This document shows positions 8,920 through 17,575 of a stretch of DNA of 64,000 bases, in pieces. This stretch comes from RGIG7213 sp045540335 (GTDB lineage: Bacteria; Bacillota; Clostridia; Oscillospirales; CAG-272). The position numbers were made by a program, and so were the translations under genes. The stretch covers positions 27,415-91,414 of the forward strand of contig JAZQHC010000010.1 in the NCBI GenBank assembly GCA_045540335.1, given 5' to 3'. The notes beneath the pieces were generated by a model. That model saw only the letters and a program-made list of their open reading frames with translations, searched no databases and was not told the origin of the DNA. Positions within the stretch are counted from its first letter, which is position 1, and every line of letters starts with the position of its first letter.

Positions 8920-8967
8920 AAAAAAACGCGTACAATCTGTTTTTTTACAGATTATACGCGATTTTTT
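8920..8967 (-). terminator. Intrinsic terminator of the fibro-slime/radical SAM operon
   Basis: Stem CGCGTACAATCTGT (8927-8940) pairs with ACAGATTATACGCG (8947-8960) with one mismatch, followed on the minus strand by seven T. It touches the stop codon of the radical SAM gene and closes the operon. Confidence 0.88.
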
Positions 8968-10039
8968 ATTTACCCTCTAATTTTCTGAATTCCTCAATAT
9001 ATGCATCCGTCATACGGCAGAAGTATTCGGCAACACCGTCGAATCTGCCTGATTCCGCATAATTAACCGCCGCACACGTATTGCACAAACCGTTTTTCTT
9101 GCAATCCTTACACTCTTTCGGGTAGGTTACAAGGTTCGTTTCTTGTACAAGTTTGTTCCACGTTTCGCTGAATTTTCCAATTTCATAATCAACGACTTGT
9201 TCAAACATGCAGCAAGCGCACATTTGTTTTTTCCACGTTATCCAATAGCTGCTTCTGCCTGCCATACAAGTAGTACCGCTTGGACAATCTGAAAGACTTC
9301 GCTTTATGCTTTCGCCATTTTCGATTATTTGCATATTTTTCTCGCGCAGCCTTTTGTTATTATAATCAAGCCTTGCGCGTAAAATTCCGCATTCTTCAGC
9401 AGTTAACCTAACGGAATCATATTGCGAGCATCCGCTTCTTACAGGCGGAAACATATACGTTGCGATATTAAGCGGCAAACCGTTTGTTTCGGCAAAACGA
9501 ATGATATTATCAAGCGAATTTACGTTAAGCTTTGTAACCGAGCAATTCAACGAAACCCTGATATTATTTGCCTTTAATTTCAAAACGTTTTCAAGCACTT
9601 TATCATATACGGCAGGATTTCCGCACAATTCGCCGTATTTTTCTGCAGAATCGCCGTAGATGGTAATATTTATTCTTTCGGGCGGCATTGAAACAAGCAT
9701 TTTAATATGCTCGTCGTTTATCATGCTTCCGTTAGAATTTATTGAAAGAACTATTCCCTTTTCGTACGCATGCCTATACAGCCGTTCAAAATCTTTCAAA
9801 AGAAATACTTCGCCGCCTGTTAAAAGCAAATATAAAAGGCCGTTATCATACGCTTCGTCGCATATGCGTATCCAATCGTCTATGGATATTTCGCCGCCGT
9901 GTGCTGCAACCTCTTCGGCAGACATTCGCACATAGCACATTTTGCAATTTAAGTTACATCTGGGCGTTAACTCAAAAACCCCGCTGACCGGGGTTTTGAG
10001 TTTCGCCGCTTTGGACAAAATTTGCTGTTTTATAGGCAT
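8966..10039 (-). CDS. Radical SAM/SPASM peptide-maturase-like enzyme
   Basis: 357-residue radical SAM enzyme. The [4Fe-4S]-SAM motif CNLNCKMC is at about residues 28-35, and the C-terminal third carries the cysteine set of a SPASM domain (CPSGTTCMAG, CACC, then CKDCKKNGLCNTC and a final C) that would bind auxiliary clusters. Such enzymes modify ribosomal peptides (sactipeptide, PQQ, mycofactocin types) or proteins (anaerobic sulfatase maturation). It starts two bases after the stop of a small Cys/Tyr-rich gene and is the last gene of an operon that begins with a PqqD-like protein. Substrate is not proven; the adjacent small peptide is the best candidate. Confidence 0.88.
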   Translation of the reverse strand: MPIKQQILSKAAKLKTPVSGVFELTPRCNLNCKMCYVRMSAEEVAAHGGEISIDDWIRICDEAYDNGLLYLLLTGGEVFLLKDFERLYRHAYEKGIVLSINSNGSMINDEHIKMLVSMPPERINITIYGDSAEKYGELCGNPAVYDKVLENVLKLKANNIRVSLNCSVTKLNVNSLDNIIRFAETNGLPLNIATYMFPPVRSGCSQYDSVRLTAEECGILRARLDYNNKRLREKNMQIIENGESIKRSLSDCPSGTTCMAGRSSYWITWKKQMCACCMFEQVVDYEIGKFSETWNKLVQETNLVTYPKECKDCKKNGLCNTCAAVNYAESGRFDGVAEYFCRMTDAYIEEFRKLEGK

Positions 10040-10040
10040 A

Positions 10041-10262
10041 TCAATATGAACCGTATATTGCGTCTATGGTGTGGTAGCAGGGTGTTTCCATGCCTTCCAT
10101 TTCATAAACCTTTTCAACACAGTCTGTATCGTGTTGACCAAAATAACCGAAGTGATACATATCATCAATAAGGGGATCTTGGCAAGAGGTTGAAACGGAT
10201 TTATTCAGTTGAAACCTTTCCACGTTCAAAAAAGGAGTGTTGTATTTTCTTTTATTCGTCAT
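10041..10262 (-). CDS. Small Cys/Tyr-rich protein, candidate RiPP precursor peptide
   Basis: 73-residue hydrophilic protein with no signal peptide. The N-terminal third (KYNTPFLNVERFQLNKSV) resembles a leader; the rest has three cysteines (in STSC, DTDC, TPC), six tyrosines and several aromatic residues (MYHFGYFGQH, AIYGSY at the end). It sits between the fibro-slime gene and the radical SAM gene, as precursors usually do. An ATG at 10268 is only 2 bases from AAAGGAGG; the ATG at 10262 has 8-base spacing and is preferred. The AAAGGAGG overlaps the fibro-slime stop codon. Precursor role is inferred from context and composition. Confidence 0.7.
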   Translation of the reverse strand: MTNKRKYNTPFLNVERFQLNKSVSTSCQDPLIDDMYHFGYFGQHDTDCVEKVYEMEGMETPCYHTIDAIYGSY

Positions 10263-10276
10263 TTTCATTACCTCCT

Positions 10277-13200
10277 TTAGTTTACTTTGATTGCCGCAAC
10301 GCGCATTTCTTCGGAAAGCCTGTTTGTGCTATCCTGAACTGCAACTGCGTAATCGTATATGCCTGCTGTTTCGGGAGCGTCAATAGATATTGTGAACATC
10401 TTGTATTCACCAAATGTCTTAACGCTTACGATCGTATTTTCAATATATTCGCCGTTCATATCCTTAACGAGGACATTTTCTGCCGTTTTGGAAGCTACTA
10501 TATTGAATCTGATCTTTCCGCCTGCCGTTGCAGAGGAAGAAGCCGTTACAGTTTTAACGAACAGATCTACGTTGTATGCCGCAGCATAACCGGAAAGATC
10601 GTACGTATTTTCTGCAATAGCTGTACCGATATCGGACAAAGCAGAGTTTGTTTTATCTGAGCTTGTCGTATTAACTACAAGAGCATCTTGAACGTTGCTG
10701 TACAATTCATAGCCCTTGAGCTTCAGCGTTGTAATGCTGATAGTACCGTCGGGATAATCCTTGAAGTTCTTTTCATCTACTGTTGTTCCCACAGTTACGA
10801 TATAATATGTTTCACCGCCGATAGTTGTTGTCGGGCAATCTGAAACGTTAACGTTGTAATACATTGCCGTATAGCTGTTTACAATAGCGTTTGCAGTATT
10901 CAAAGTATCCGATGCGGAGTTAACAACGTAAGAGAACAACGTGCCTTTCGCGCCAAGCTGTTTAGCTTCGATCTGGAATGTTCTGTTAGCGTCGTTGCCT
11001 GTTTCTTTAAGCAAGAATGTGATAGCGCTGCCCTTTTCAAGATAGATTTCGTTATTCGGACCTACCTTTTCATAAGAAAGGTGAGAATTTGCCTTGGATA
11101 TCGTTGTGGGGAACAAAGCGTTAGGACCGCCGCCAACGTATTCAACCAAGGTAGAACCTGTGCCGAACGTTGTTGTAACAGCACCTGCATTGTCTGTCGT
11201 TACAGTTGTTATAACTGCTTTATCATTCAAAACAATGTCGCGGATATCTTCAAAAGATGCGCCGTTTTCGTTTGTAATGTAGTTATTCTGTCTTAACGCT
11301 GCATTAGCATCGCCTGCGATAGGATCGAATATTCTTACACCGTCAAGGAAGAAGTTTTTAGCAGTAGAAGCCTCGGAAGTTGCAGGAATAGCATATACAT
11401 ACACTTTGTATGTACCGTATGTATTCGTCTTCCAGTCAAGTATCGGGATCTGCTGCAATTCACCGTTCGTATATTTTGTAAATACGTACTTTCCGTCTAT
11501 CAATTCGTTATTTGTGTTGTAAACTTCAAATACGATCGTAGCAGAATACAAGTTGGTGAAGCTTATCAATTCAAAACCTGTACCCTTGAAGGTAAAGTTG
11601 ATACCGAGATTTTTCTTATCACCTGATTTTTCGAAAGCGTTCGCATAATCACTTCCGCCGTTTTTATATGCAACATCTAATTTAAGATAAGAATCATTAC
11701 TGAAATTATACGTGTTACCTAAACCGTCAAATCCGCCCGTACCGGGAACGATATACTGTTTTTCAAACCAGGATATCCAGAATTGTGAAGGTGTAGCGTT
11801 ATCGCCCTTAAGGGAAACGTTGCCGTTGTAAGCAGAATCGTAACCGTAGTGGAGGTTTTGGTCTGCCGATTGGTTAAGGTTAAGACCGCCGTTGCTTGCA
11901 GTGTAATATGAACCTGTAGGAACGTTGATAGAACCGATAGATTCTTCGTAATACATTACAGATGCGGGCAAGAAGGATATCTTCTTCCACATTTCGATAC
12001 CCTTTGTAATCGTGTAGTCGCTTGTTTTTTCAGAAACGCCTACTTTTACATACATATCATCTTCGCCTTCAATAAATTTGTTGGGCGTATATGTAAGTAC
12101 GTTATCCTGTGAAAGAACCATTTTGCCGTATGCACCGTTTTGTGCATCAGCAGAAATCTTTCCGTTTGCATCGCATACGCCGTTAACGCTGCATGCGGTT
12201 GACGCGGGGTTATTGGAAAGCGAAAGAACGTCGCCCTTGATATTAAGGTACTGGCCTACCTTGCCTGTAGAATCAGCGGTTGTTGCAAGCTTAACGGGCA
12301 AGCCGTAGTCAAGTACAAACGCCGTGTCTTGTACGTCGTAAGCACAAACCATAACGCTGTATTTGTACGATGCTTTTTCAGGTTCTGTTGCGCCTGATTT
12401 CGTTATTGAAGTAGTAATCGTATAATCAAACGTATAAATACCTGTTTTGGGAACTGTTACCGTAATCGTCTGCGATGTGATATTTGCGTCTGTATAGGAA
12501 ACACTTAACAAAGTATTGTCAAATTCAACAGCCGTTACAGACGCGGCATACGCTACTCCATCAACAGTACCATTTTCGAATTTATCGTAGGAGTTTTCAC
12601 CGATCTTTTCATATGCATTAGCGTATTTGAAAAGCTCGTAAACGTTAAACGTACGTGCGTTATCAGCCCAAACGTAAATTTTATCGTTTGATACGATAAC
12701 AACAAAATCATCGTCTTTAACAAGGCTTTCAGCAAATCCCATAATATCAATAGAATCTGTGTTGACAACGACGATATTCTGGAACGAGCCTGCGCCGATA
12801 TTATCCTCTGTTAATTTATACTTAAGACCGTGTATCTTAATAGATTCCCGATATCTCAAGCCTCTTACTTTACTGTAGTCGGACGTTGTTGCCATAGAGC
12901 TGTTTTCAAGCAAAACGTCGCCCTGAAGGATCTGCTTCAATTCTGCTTCGCCTATATCGCTTGCAGTATAAAGCTTCTGCGAAAGTACAGTACTTTCTTC
13001 ATCTGCAAAGTAATTAACTTCAACTACGATGTCGTCAAAATTTGTATGTTGGTTGAAGGTGATCTTGTCTTTTGCAAAGTAAACGCCTATATCTTCATCG
13101 TTGAATACGATATTAACGAGGCGTTCATCATTATCCGCCTTATTTTCAAGTGCGAGATCGTACACAACGTACTGTTCAGGATTGATCTTAGCACCTTCTT

Positions 13201-16200
13201 CAAGCTTTTCGCCGTTTTGTGAAGCGGTTTTTTCTACGCCGATATTCGGGTTTTCAATCGGGATATTCGTGTATATAGCGAAGTTTGCACCAAAGCCGTG
13301 ACGTTCTGCCTGGAAGAATGCAAATTCGTATTCTTTACCGATTATCATTTTATCGTCTTCGGGCAAGGTTGCGTTATATTTATCAATATCAATTTTAAGG
13401 TCGGCACGTTCATGTGCACCGCCCATGTCAAGAACCAACTTTTTGTTGATAAACAAGTAAACGTCGTCGTCGCCGCTGAACGTAAAGTACAAGCCTTCTT
13501 TATACGTAAACGTACCTTTACCTTCTACCGTATAGCCGTAGTTCTGCGGACCGTACATCGTGCCGTTGATAAGCGCACTTGATGCATCGTTAGTTGCGTT
13601 ATAATCTTTATCCCAAAGGGAAGATGTTGTGGTTTTATCGCTTCTGCGGTAATAAGCGTTCAACGGAGAGAGAATATTACCTAAAGTAAGGTAATACGAG
13701 GATGCAGTAGGACCGAAGCCGCCCAAGTCTTCAGTTAAGAAGCGGATCTCGGTATAAGGTGTTTTTCCTTCTGCAACCATCCAGGGCTCGATATCCCATT
13801 GCGTATTGTAAATAAGACCTCTGTCTTTATCATATACCGTGTGTGCAAAGGAGGAGCCGAATACGTAAGTTTCGCTGTCGCCAACGGATTCATCCGTATT
13901 TTTTATAAGTGCAATGTTTGAATATTCGTGTGTGTCGAAGCCGTATCCGTCACTCCAAATGTTATTCAACAGATAATACGCAGCATCCATACAGTCGTTT
14001 ATATCTGCTAATTTCGCGGGGGGAGAATTTTTTGTTGTGTTATAATCACCCAGGTCGTAGTAATGTGTTTTAGCCGTTGTACCGTTCAAATGAATGTTGT
14101 GGCGCAACACGTCTGCTATATCAAACAAATTGTCGCTATTAACTATATCACCGAAATGTGCGGCAATATCACCATCACTCATACCTGTCATCTGCTTCAA
14201 TGTTTCGATATCATACGGTGTGCCGCCGATTGAAACATAGTTACGCGAGCCGTCTGCATTTTCGAAAGGAACGGTAAGTGCAAGTGAAAGCGCACGTGCA
14301 ATAGTTTCTACAACATATTGCTTGTAAACGGGCTTGCCGTTAGGGCCAATTTCTGACTCGATCAAGCCTTGGCGCCAATAGCCGGCCTCCCATTGCTCAT
14401 AATCTTTTAAACTTGTTGTATAATTTGTATAATCAATAAAATTAGTACCGGCCCAAGAAAGCACTCCGGAGCCTTGTGCATATCCCGGTAATTTGGACTG
14501 AATATCTTTTGCTACACCTTCAAAGGCGTAGTTGAAGATGAAATCGCCTTTACCGCCGCCGCTGCCAGACAAGTCGGGGGTCATCAAAAGCATTGAGAAG
14601 AAGGAGTTTGTGTTTGCTTCCTTATAATCCTCTGAATAGTTATCGTCATAATATTCAGCAGCAAGAACATTGTCGAAGAAACGAACGCAGTCAACGGATA
14701 TTGATGCACCTGCTACGGGAAGTATTATTATGATCTGTGACAAATATACGGATTCGTTTTTATTTGCTGCATAAGAATCGAAAACCGTACCCAGATCGAT
14801 CGCGGCGGTATGCCACTTTGCATCATCATCTACCGTGAAGGACTTAACGCTTTCATTGGTTTTGCCACCTGTTACGGACCTAACAACAAGCTTTGCTTGT
14901 TTTCCTGCAAAATCCTCTGCACGGTAACGCAACTGTACATAACGCAGATTTTTGCCGCTGCCCACATCAAGAGAAGCATAGTCGGCAATATCAAGCATGA
15001 TATGTGCTTCGCCGCCTTCTTTGGAAGCGGTATAATTTACATAGTAGCCGTCTTTGCTTACGGGGGTTGTAGCCAAAGGCTTTTGAACGTTTGAATAAGA
15101 AAGCGCACTATCGTAGTAAGGTGTTGCTACGGTAGTCATCGTATTTGTTGAGTCTGTTTCGAAATATACGTTACCGGAGTGAAGCTGGTTAATTGTAAAA
15201 CTGCTTCCCATCTGGGCGTCAGTCAAAACATATACTTCCGCAAGATCAACCGTTCCGCTGCCGATAAACTTCAGCGTAAAGTTGTTTGCGGTATGTGGTG
15301 TATCGGATTTTATAATTCCCCATCTCCACATGCCGTCGCCTATAAGTGAAACTTTAGCGTCATGTCCTGCTGCAGAGTGCCAACGTGCAGTTATACCGCT
15401 GCCTGTCGTTCTGTAACGGAAAACAAGACGATTGGCATTTTCTTCACCCGCCGGAGAGAATGACCAGTTAAATATACCTGCACCTGTTCCGGAGGCATCT
15501 ATGGGAATATAAAGCCTTTTGAACGTATCGTCATATTCATATGCTTCTATAAAAAAGTCAGTTGATTTTGCCACGGATTCGCCAAATGCATATCCACCCG
15601 GACGGTTAAGCATAAACATACCTGCAATAGTAATGGATGAATTTGCGCCGTTGGCATAGTCAAACCTTACGCCGTTAACGGGTTTGTTAACGACATCCTT
15701 ATGTTTGCAGATAGGATAATAAGCAATTTTCCATTCGCCGGATACAATAGAACTACCTTCTTGATTCTTTACGTAGTTGCCGTCGGCATCCGCACCTTCA
15801 AATATGGTAAACGCCTGGCCTTGGCCTTCGCAGTTGGAATCTTTATAAACAACTGCAAGATATGCGTATGCGTGCGTACCCAAGAACGAAAGCCTTACCG
15901 AAGGGTCATTACCGGTTGAGGTAAGTGTAACCGAACCGTCGCCATTGTATGTAATGGCTGTATTTTTTGCACGCACACTAAGGTCGCCGTAGTAACGGTT
16001 AGCAACTGCAGACCTGATACCCTGTTCTTCAAATTGGGCACCGTTATCAAGAGTAACGTGGTTATTCCTGTTTTCGTTCCAAATACTCCATAAGTTAGAG
16101 TTAAACGAGCTAGAGCTGTTATATTCGAACAGCATACCGTCGTTATAAAAATCGCGGATAGTAACGGGAAGATAAATAGCGCCTTTTAAAACGGGGTCTA

Positions 16201-16309
16201 ACTCTGACTGCGGCTCCGGAATTACAGCTTCATCTGCAAAAGCAGTGAAAGGCAACATGGAAATAACCATTATCGAAGCCAGAAAGAATGATAGAATTCT
16301 CTTTTTCAC
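10277..16309 (-). CDS. Giant exported fibro-slime domain protein
   Basis: 2010-residue secreted protein. The start is a GTG at 16309 with GGAGG 7 bases upstream, giving an ideal signal peptide (MKKRILSFFLASIMVISMLP...AFA) cleaved near residue 25; the longer frame from 16339 would bury the ribosome site. The body is beta-rich, Asn/Thr/Tyr/Gly-rich. Several jelly-roll-like modules precede a fibro-slime/PA14-like domain at about residues 815-1010 (WDIEPWMVAEG, FTFSGDDDVYLFINKKL, VLDMGGAH). The second half has further beta-sandwich-like modules. There is no LPXTG, SLH or dockerin at the C-terminus, which ends in VAAIKVN. Probably an adhesin or matrix protein, anchored by unknown means. Confidence 0.85.
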   Translation of the reverse strand: MKKRILSFFLASIMVISMLPFTAFADEAVIPEPQSELDPVLKGAIYLPVTIRDFYNDGMLFEYNSSSSFNSNLWSIWNENRNNHVTLDNGAQFEEQGIRSAVANRYYGDLSVRAKNTAITYNGDGSVTLTSTGNDPSVRLSFLGTHAYAYLAVVYKDSNCEGQGQAFTIFEGADADGNYVKNQEGSSIVSGEWKIAYYPICKHKDVVNKPVNGVRFDYANGANSSITIAGMFMLNRPGGYAFGESVAKSTDFFIEAYEYDDTFKRLYIPIDASGTGAGIFNWSFSPAGEENANRLVFRYRTTGSGITARWHSAAGHDAKVSLIGDGMWRWGIIKSDTPHTANNFTLKFIGSGTVDLAEVYVLTDAQMGSSFTINQLHSGNVYFETDSTNTMTTVATPYYDSALSYSNVQKPLATTPVSKDGYYVNYTASKEGGEAHIMLDIADYASLDVGSGKNLRYVQLRYRAEDFAGKQAKLVVRSVTGGKTNESVKSFTVDDDAKWHTAAIDLGTVFDSYAANKNESVYLSQIIIILPVAGASISVDCVRFFDNVLAAEYYDDNYSEDYKEANTNSFFSMLLMTPDLSGSGGGKGDFIFNYAFEGVAKDIQSKLPGYAQGSGVLSWAGTNFIDYTNYTTSLKDYEQWEAGYWRQGLIESEIGPNGKPVYKQYVVETIARALSLALTVPFENADGSRNYVSIGGTPYDIETLKQMTGMSDGDIAAHFGDIVNSDNLFDIADVLRHNIHLNGTTAKTHYYDLGDYNTTKNSPPAKLADINDCMDAAYYLLNNIWSDGYGFDTHEYSNIALIKNTDESVGDSETYVFGSSFAHTVYDKDRGLIYNTQWDIEPWMVAEGKTPYTEIRFLTEDLGGFGPTASSYYLTLGNILSPLNAYYRRSDKTTTSSLWDKDYNATNDASSALINGTMYGPQNYGYTVEGKGTFTYKEGLYFTFSGDDDVYLFINKKLVLDMGGAHERADLKIDIDKYNATLPEDDKMIIGKEYEFAFFQAERHGFGANFAIYTNIPIENPNIGVEKTASQNGEKLEEGAKINPEQYVVYDLALENKADNDERLVNIVFNDEDIGVYFAKDKITFNQHTNFDDIVVEVNYFADEESTVLSQKLYTASDIGEAELKQILQGDVLLENSSMATTSDYSKVRGLRYRESIKIHGLKYKLTEDNIGAGSFQNIVVVNTDSIDIMGFAESLVKDDDFVVIVSNDKIYVWADNARTFNVYELFKYANAYEKIGENSYDKFENGTVDGVAYAASVTAVEFDNTLLSVSYTDANITSQTITVTVPKTGIYTFDYTITTSITKSGATEPEKASYKYSVMVCAYDVQDTAFVLDYGLPVKLATTADSTGKVGQYLNIKGDVLSLSNNPASTACSVNGVCDANGKISADAQNGAYGKMVLSQDNVLTYTPNKFIEGEDDMYVKVGVSEKTSDYTITKGIEMWKKISFLPASVMYYEESIGSINVPTGSYYTASNGGLNLNQSADQNLHYGYDSAYNGNVSLKGDNATPSQFWISWFEKQYIVPGTGGFDGLGNTYNFSNDSYLKLDVAYKNGGSDYANAFEKSGDKKNLGINFTFKGTGFELISFTNLYSATIVFEVYNTNNELIDGKYVFTKYTNGELQQIPILDWKTNTYGTYKVYVYAIPATSEASTAKNFFLDGVRIFDPIAGDANAALRQNNYITNENGASFEDIRDIVLNDKAVITTVTTDNAGAVTTTFGTGSTLVEYVGGGPNALFPTTISKANSHLSYEKVGPNNEIYLEKGSAITFLLKETGNDANRTFQIEAKQLGAKGTLFSYVVNSASDTLNTANAIVNSYTAMYYNVNVSDCPTTTIGGETYYIVTVGTTVDEKNFKDYPDGTISITTLKLKGYELYSNVQDALVVNTTSSDKTNSALSDIGTAIAENTYDLSGYAAAYNVDLFVKTVTASSSATAGGKIRFNIVASKTAENVLVKDMNGEYIENTIVSVKTFGEYKMFTISIDAPETAGIYDYAVAVQDSTNRLSEEMRVAAIKVN

Positions 16310-16407
16310 TTTTTTCCTCCAAAAAAAATTTACTTGCATTGATGTTTGCGTTGAATTTTGTTTTTGCGCAGCATTTCTGTCATTTTACATAAAAATGATC
16401 CTCCATC

Positions 16408-16674
16408 TCAAATGTCGATAAGGCAATTTTCTTTCAAGATGTCTAAAAACGTATTTACATCTTGTTGGGCTGTAGGTAGATCAACCTCAAACTCGTCAAC
16501 GACCTTCCTCGTCAAATCGGAAACAGATATTTCCTCTTCCAGATTGGAAAGGATAAATGCGCCGACTTCATTCGTAGTCAAAACACCTTCAAAGCCTGCC
16601 TGCCCTGACTTAACGGGAACTGCCACGTATTCACCCGCGATAGACCTGACAATGAGTTTTTGCAACAGCTTCAA
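16408..16674 (-). CDS. PqqD-like peptide-recognition protein (RRE)
   Basis: 88-residue protein of the PqqD type: three strands followed by a three-helix winged-helix-like part, with the typical TTNEVGAFILSNLEEE and the later DV..FLDILKE. PqqD-like proteins (RiPP recognition elements) bind a leader peptide and hand it to a radical SAM maturase. It is the first gene of the operon that ends with such an enzyme 6.4 kb downstream. Start is TTG at 16674, with GGGGG 7 bases upstream. Confidence 0.8.
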   Translation of the reverse strand: MKLLQKLIVRSIAGEYVAVPVKSGQAGFEGVLTTNEVGAFILSNLEEEISVSDLTRKVVDEFEVDLPTAQQDVNTFLDILKENCLIDI

Positions 16675-16709
16675 CGAAGCACCCCCTTTAAAAAATATCG
16701 CACGCAGAA

Positions 16710-16738
16710 ATTATATCACACCGATATGTGTTTGTCAA
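16710..16738 (-). promoter_or_regulatory. Sigma-A promoter of the PqqD/fibro-slime/radical SAM operon
   Basis: Perfect consensus on the minus strand: TTGACA (16733-16738), 17-base spacer, TATAAT (16710-16715). The start would lie about 29 bases upstream of the PqqD-like TTG codon. No other promoter of this quality is seen before the terminator at 8.9 kb. Confidence 0.85.
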
Positions 16739-16835
16739 TAAAAAATGTACGTTGTTAGCAAAAAAAAGAATTTTTTTAACACAAATTTTACATTACTTAT
16801 CTCGGCATTTTTTCTATTAAAGCACTTTTTAAAAC

Positions 16836-16878
16836 AAAAAAGCAAGAAGGAACCCTTAACCAAGGTTATCCCTTCTTG
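16836..16878 (-). terminator. Intrinsic terminator downstream of the phosphatase gene
   Basis: Stem CAAGAAGG (16843-16850) / CCTTCTTG (16871-16878) with an inner AACC/GGTT helix, followed on the minus strand by CTTTTTTG. It ends the aldolase-phosphatase transcripts and insulates the next operon. Confidence 0.85.
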
Positions 16879-16927
16879 CCCACATCTCATATACCGGGGG
16901 GAAGATGGTATATGGAAAATGTGCCAT

Positions 16928-17575
16928 TTAATCAGCAAGTAAGCTATACAGCTCGCGTGGGGTGTTGGCAAATATCTTAGCACCAGCATTAGCAAGTACT
17001 TCTTTGCCTCTGTATCCCCACGTTACTCCTATCGGTGTAATGTTTGCATTTAAAGCAGTTTTGATGTCAGTATCCGAATCTCCAACGAGGGCGCATTTTT
17101 CATTACTGCAATCAAAATGCCCAAGTATGTATTCCACCCCAAGGGGTGAAGGTTTTCTGGGGCAGCCTTCCCTTTCGCCAACGGGAAACATTATAAGGTC
17201 ACCAAGCAAATTAGCGCACAAGCGTTTTGTAGCTTCATCAAACTTATTCGAAAGCACCGCTGTTTTTACGCCTTTTTGCTTTAATTTTTCAAGCATTTCA
17301 ACTATACCGTCATAAGGGCGGGTCTTATTTTCCATATTACCTTTATAATGGTTTTTAAACACGGAAAGAACTTCATTTATTGTATTTTCATCAGTTCCCG
17401 CGGGGCAGGAAAGACTTATAAGGCTTTTAACGCCGTTACCGATATTTGCGGAAGCACGCATTAAAGATATATTTGGAAATCCAAAGTGGGATAGGGCGTA
17501 ATTAACGCTGTCACGCAGATCCTCCAAGGTATAAAGAAGCGTACCGTCTAAATCAAAAATTACAAGCTCAAACAT
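16928..17575 (-). CDS. HAD-family hydrolase (phosphoglycolate phosphatase-like)
   Basis: 215-residue haloacid-dehalogenase phosphatase. Motif I is FDLDGTL at residues 7-13, motif II is in VLSNK, motif III is the lysine of RKPSP, and motif IV is GDSDTD. A helical cap lies between residues 15 and 80, as in Gph/PGP-like enzymes. The ATG overlaps the aldolase stop by one base (TGATG), so the two proteins are made together, which suggests a sugar-phosphate or glycolaldehyde-type substrate; the exact substrate is unknown. Confidence 0.85.
   Translation of the reverse strand: MFELVIFDLDGTLLYTLEDLRDSVNYALSHFGFPNISLMRASANIGNGVKSLISLSCPAGTDENTINEVLSVFKNHYKGNMENKTRPYDGIVEMLEKLKQKGVKTAVLSNKFDEATKRLCANLLGDLIMFPVGEREGCPRKPSPLGVEYILGHFDCSNEKCALVGDSDTDIKTALNANITPIGVTWGYRGKEVLANAGAKIFANTPRELYSLLAD

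Noticed and set aside
16330..16383. 17-codon ORF between the PqqD-like and fibro-slime genes
   Set aside because: The only GGAGG is 16 bases away from its ATG and the sequence is not peptide-like enough to support a gene.
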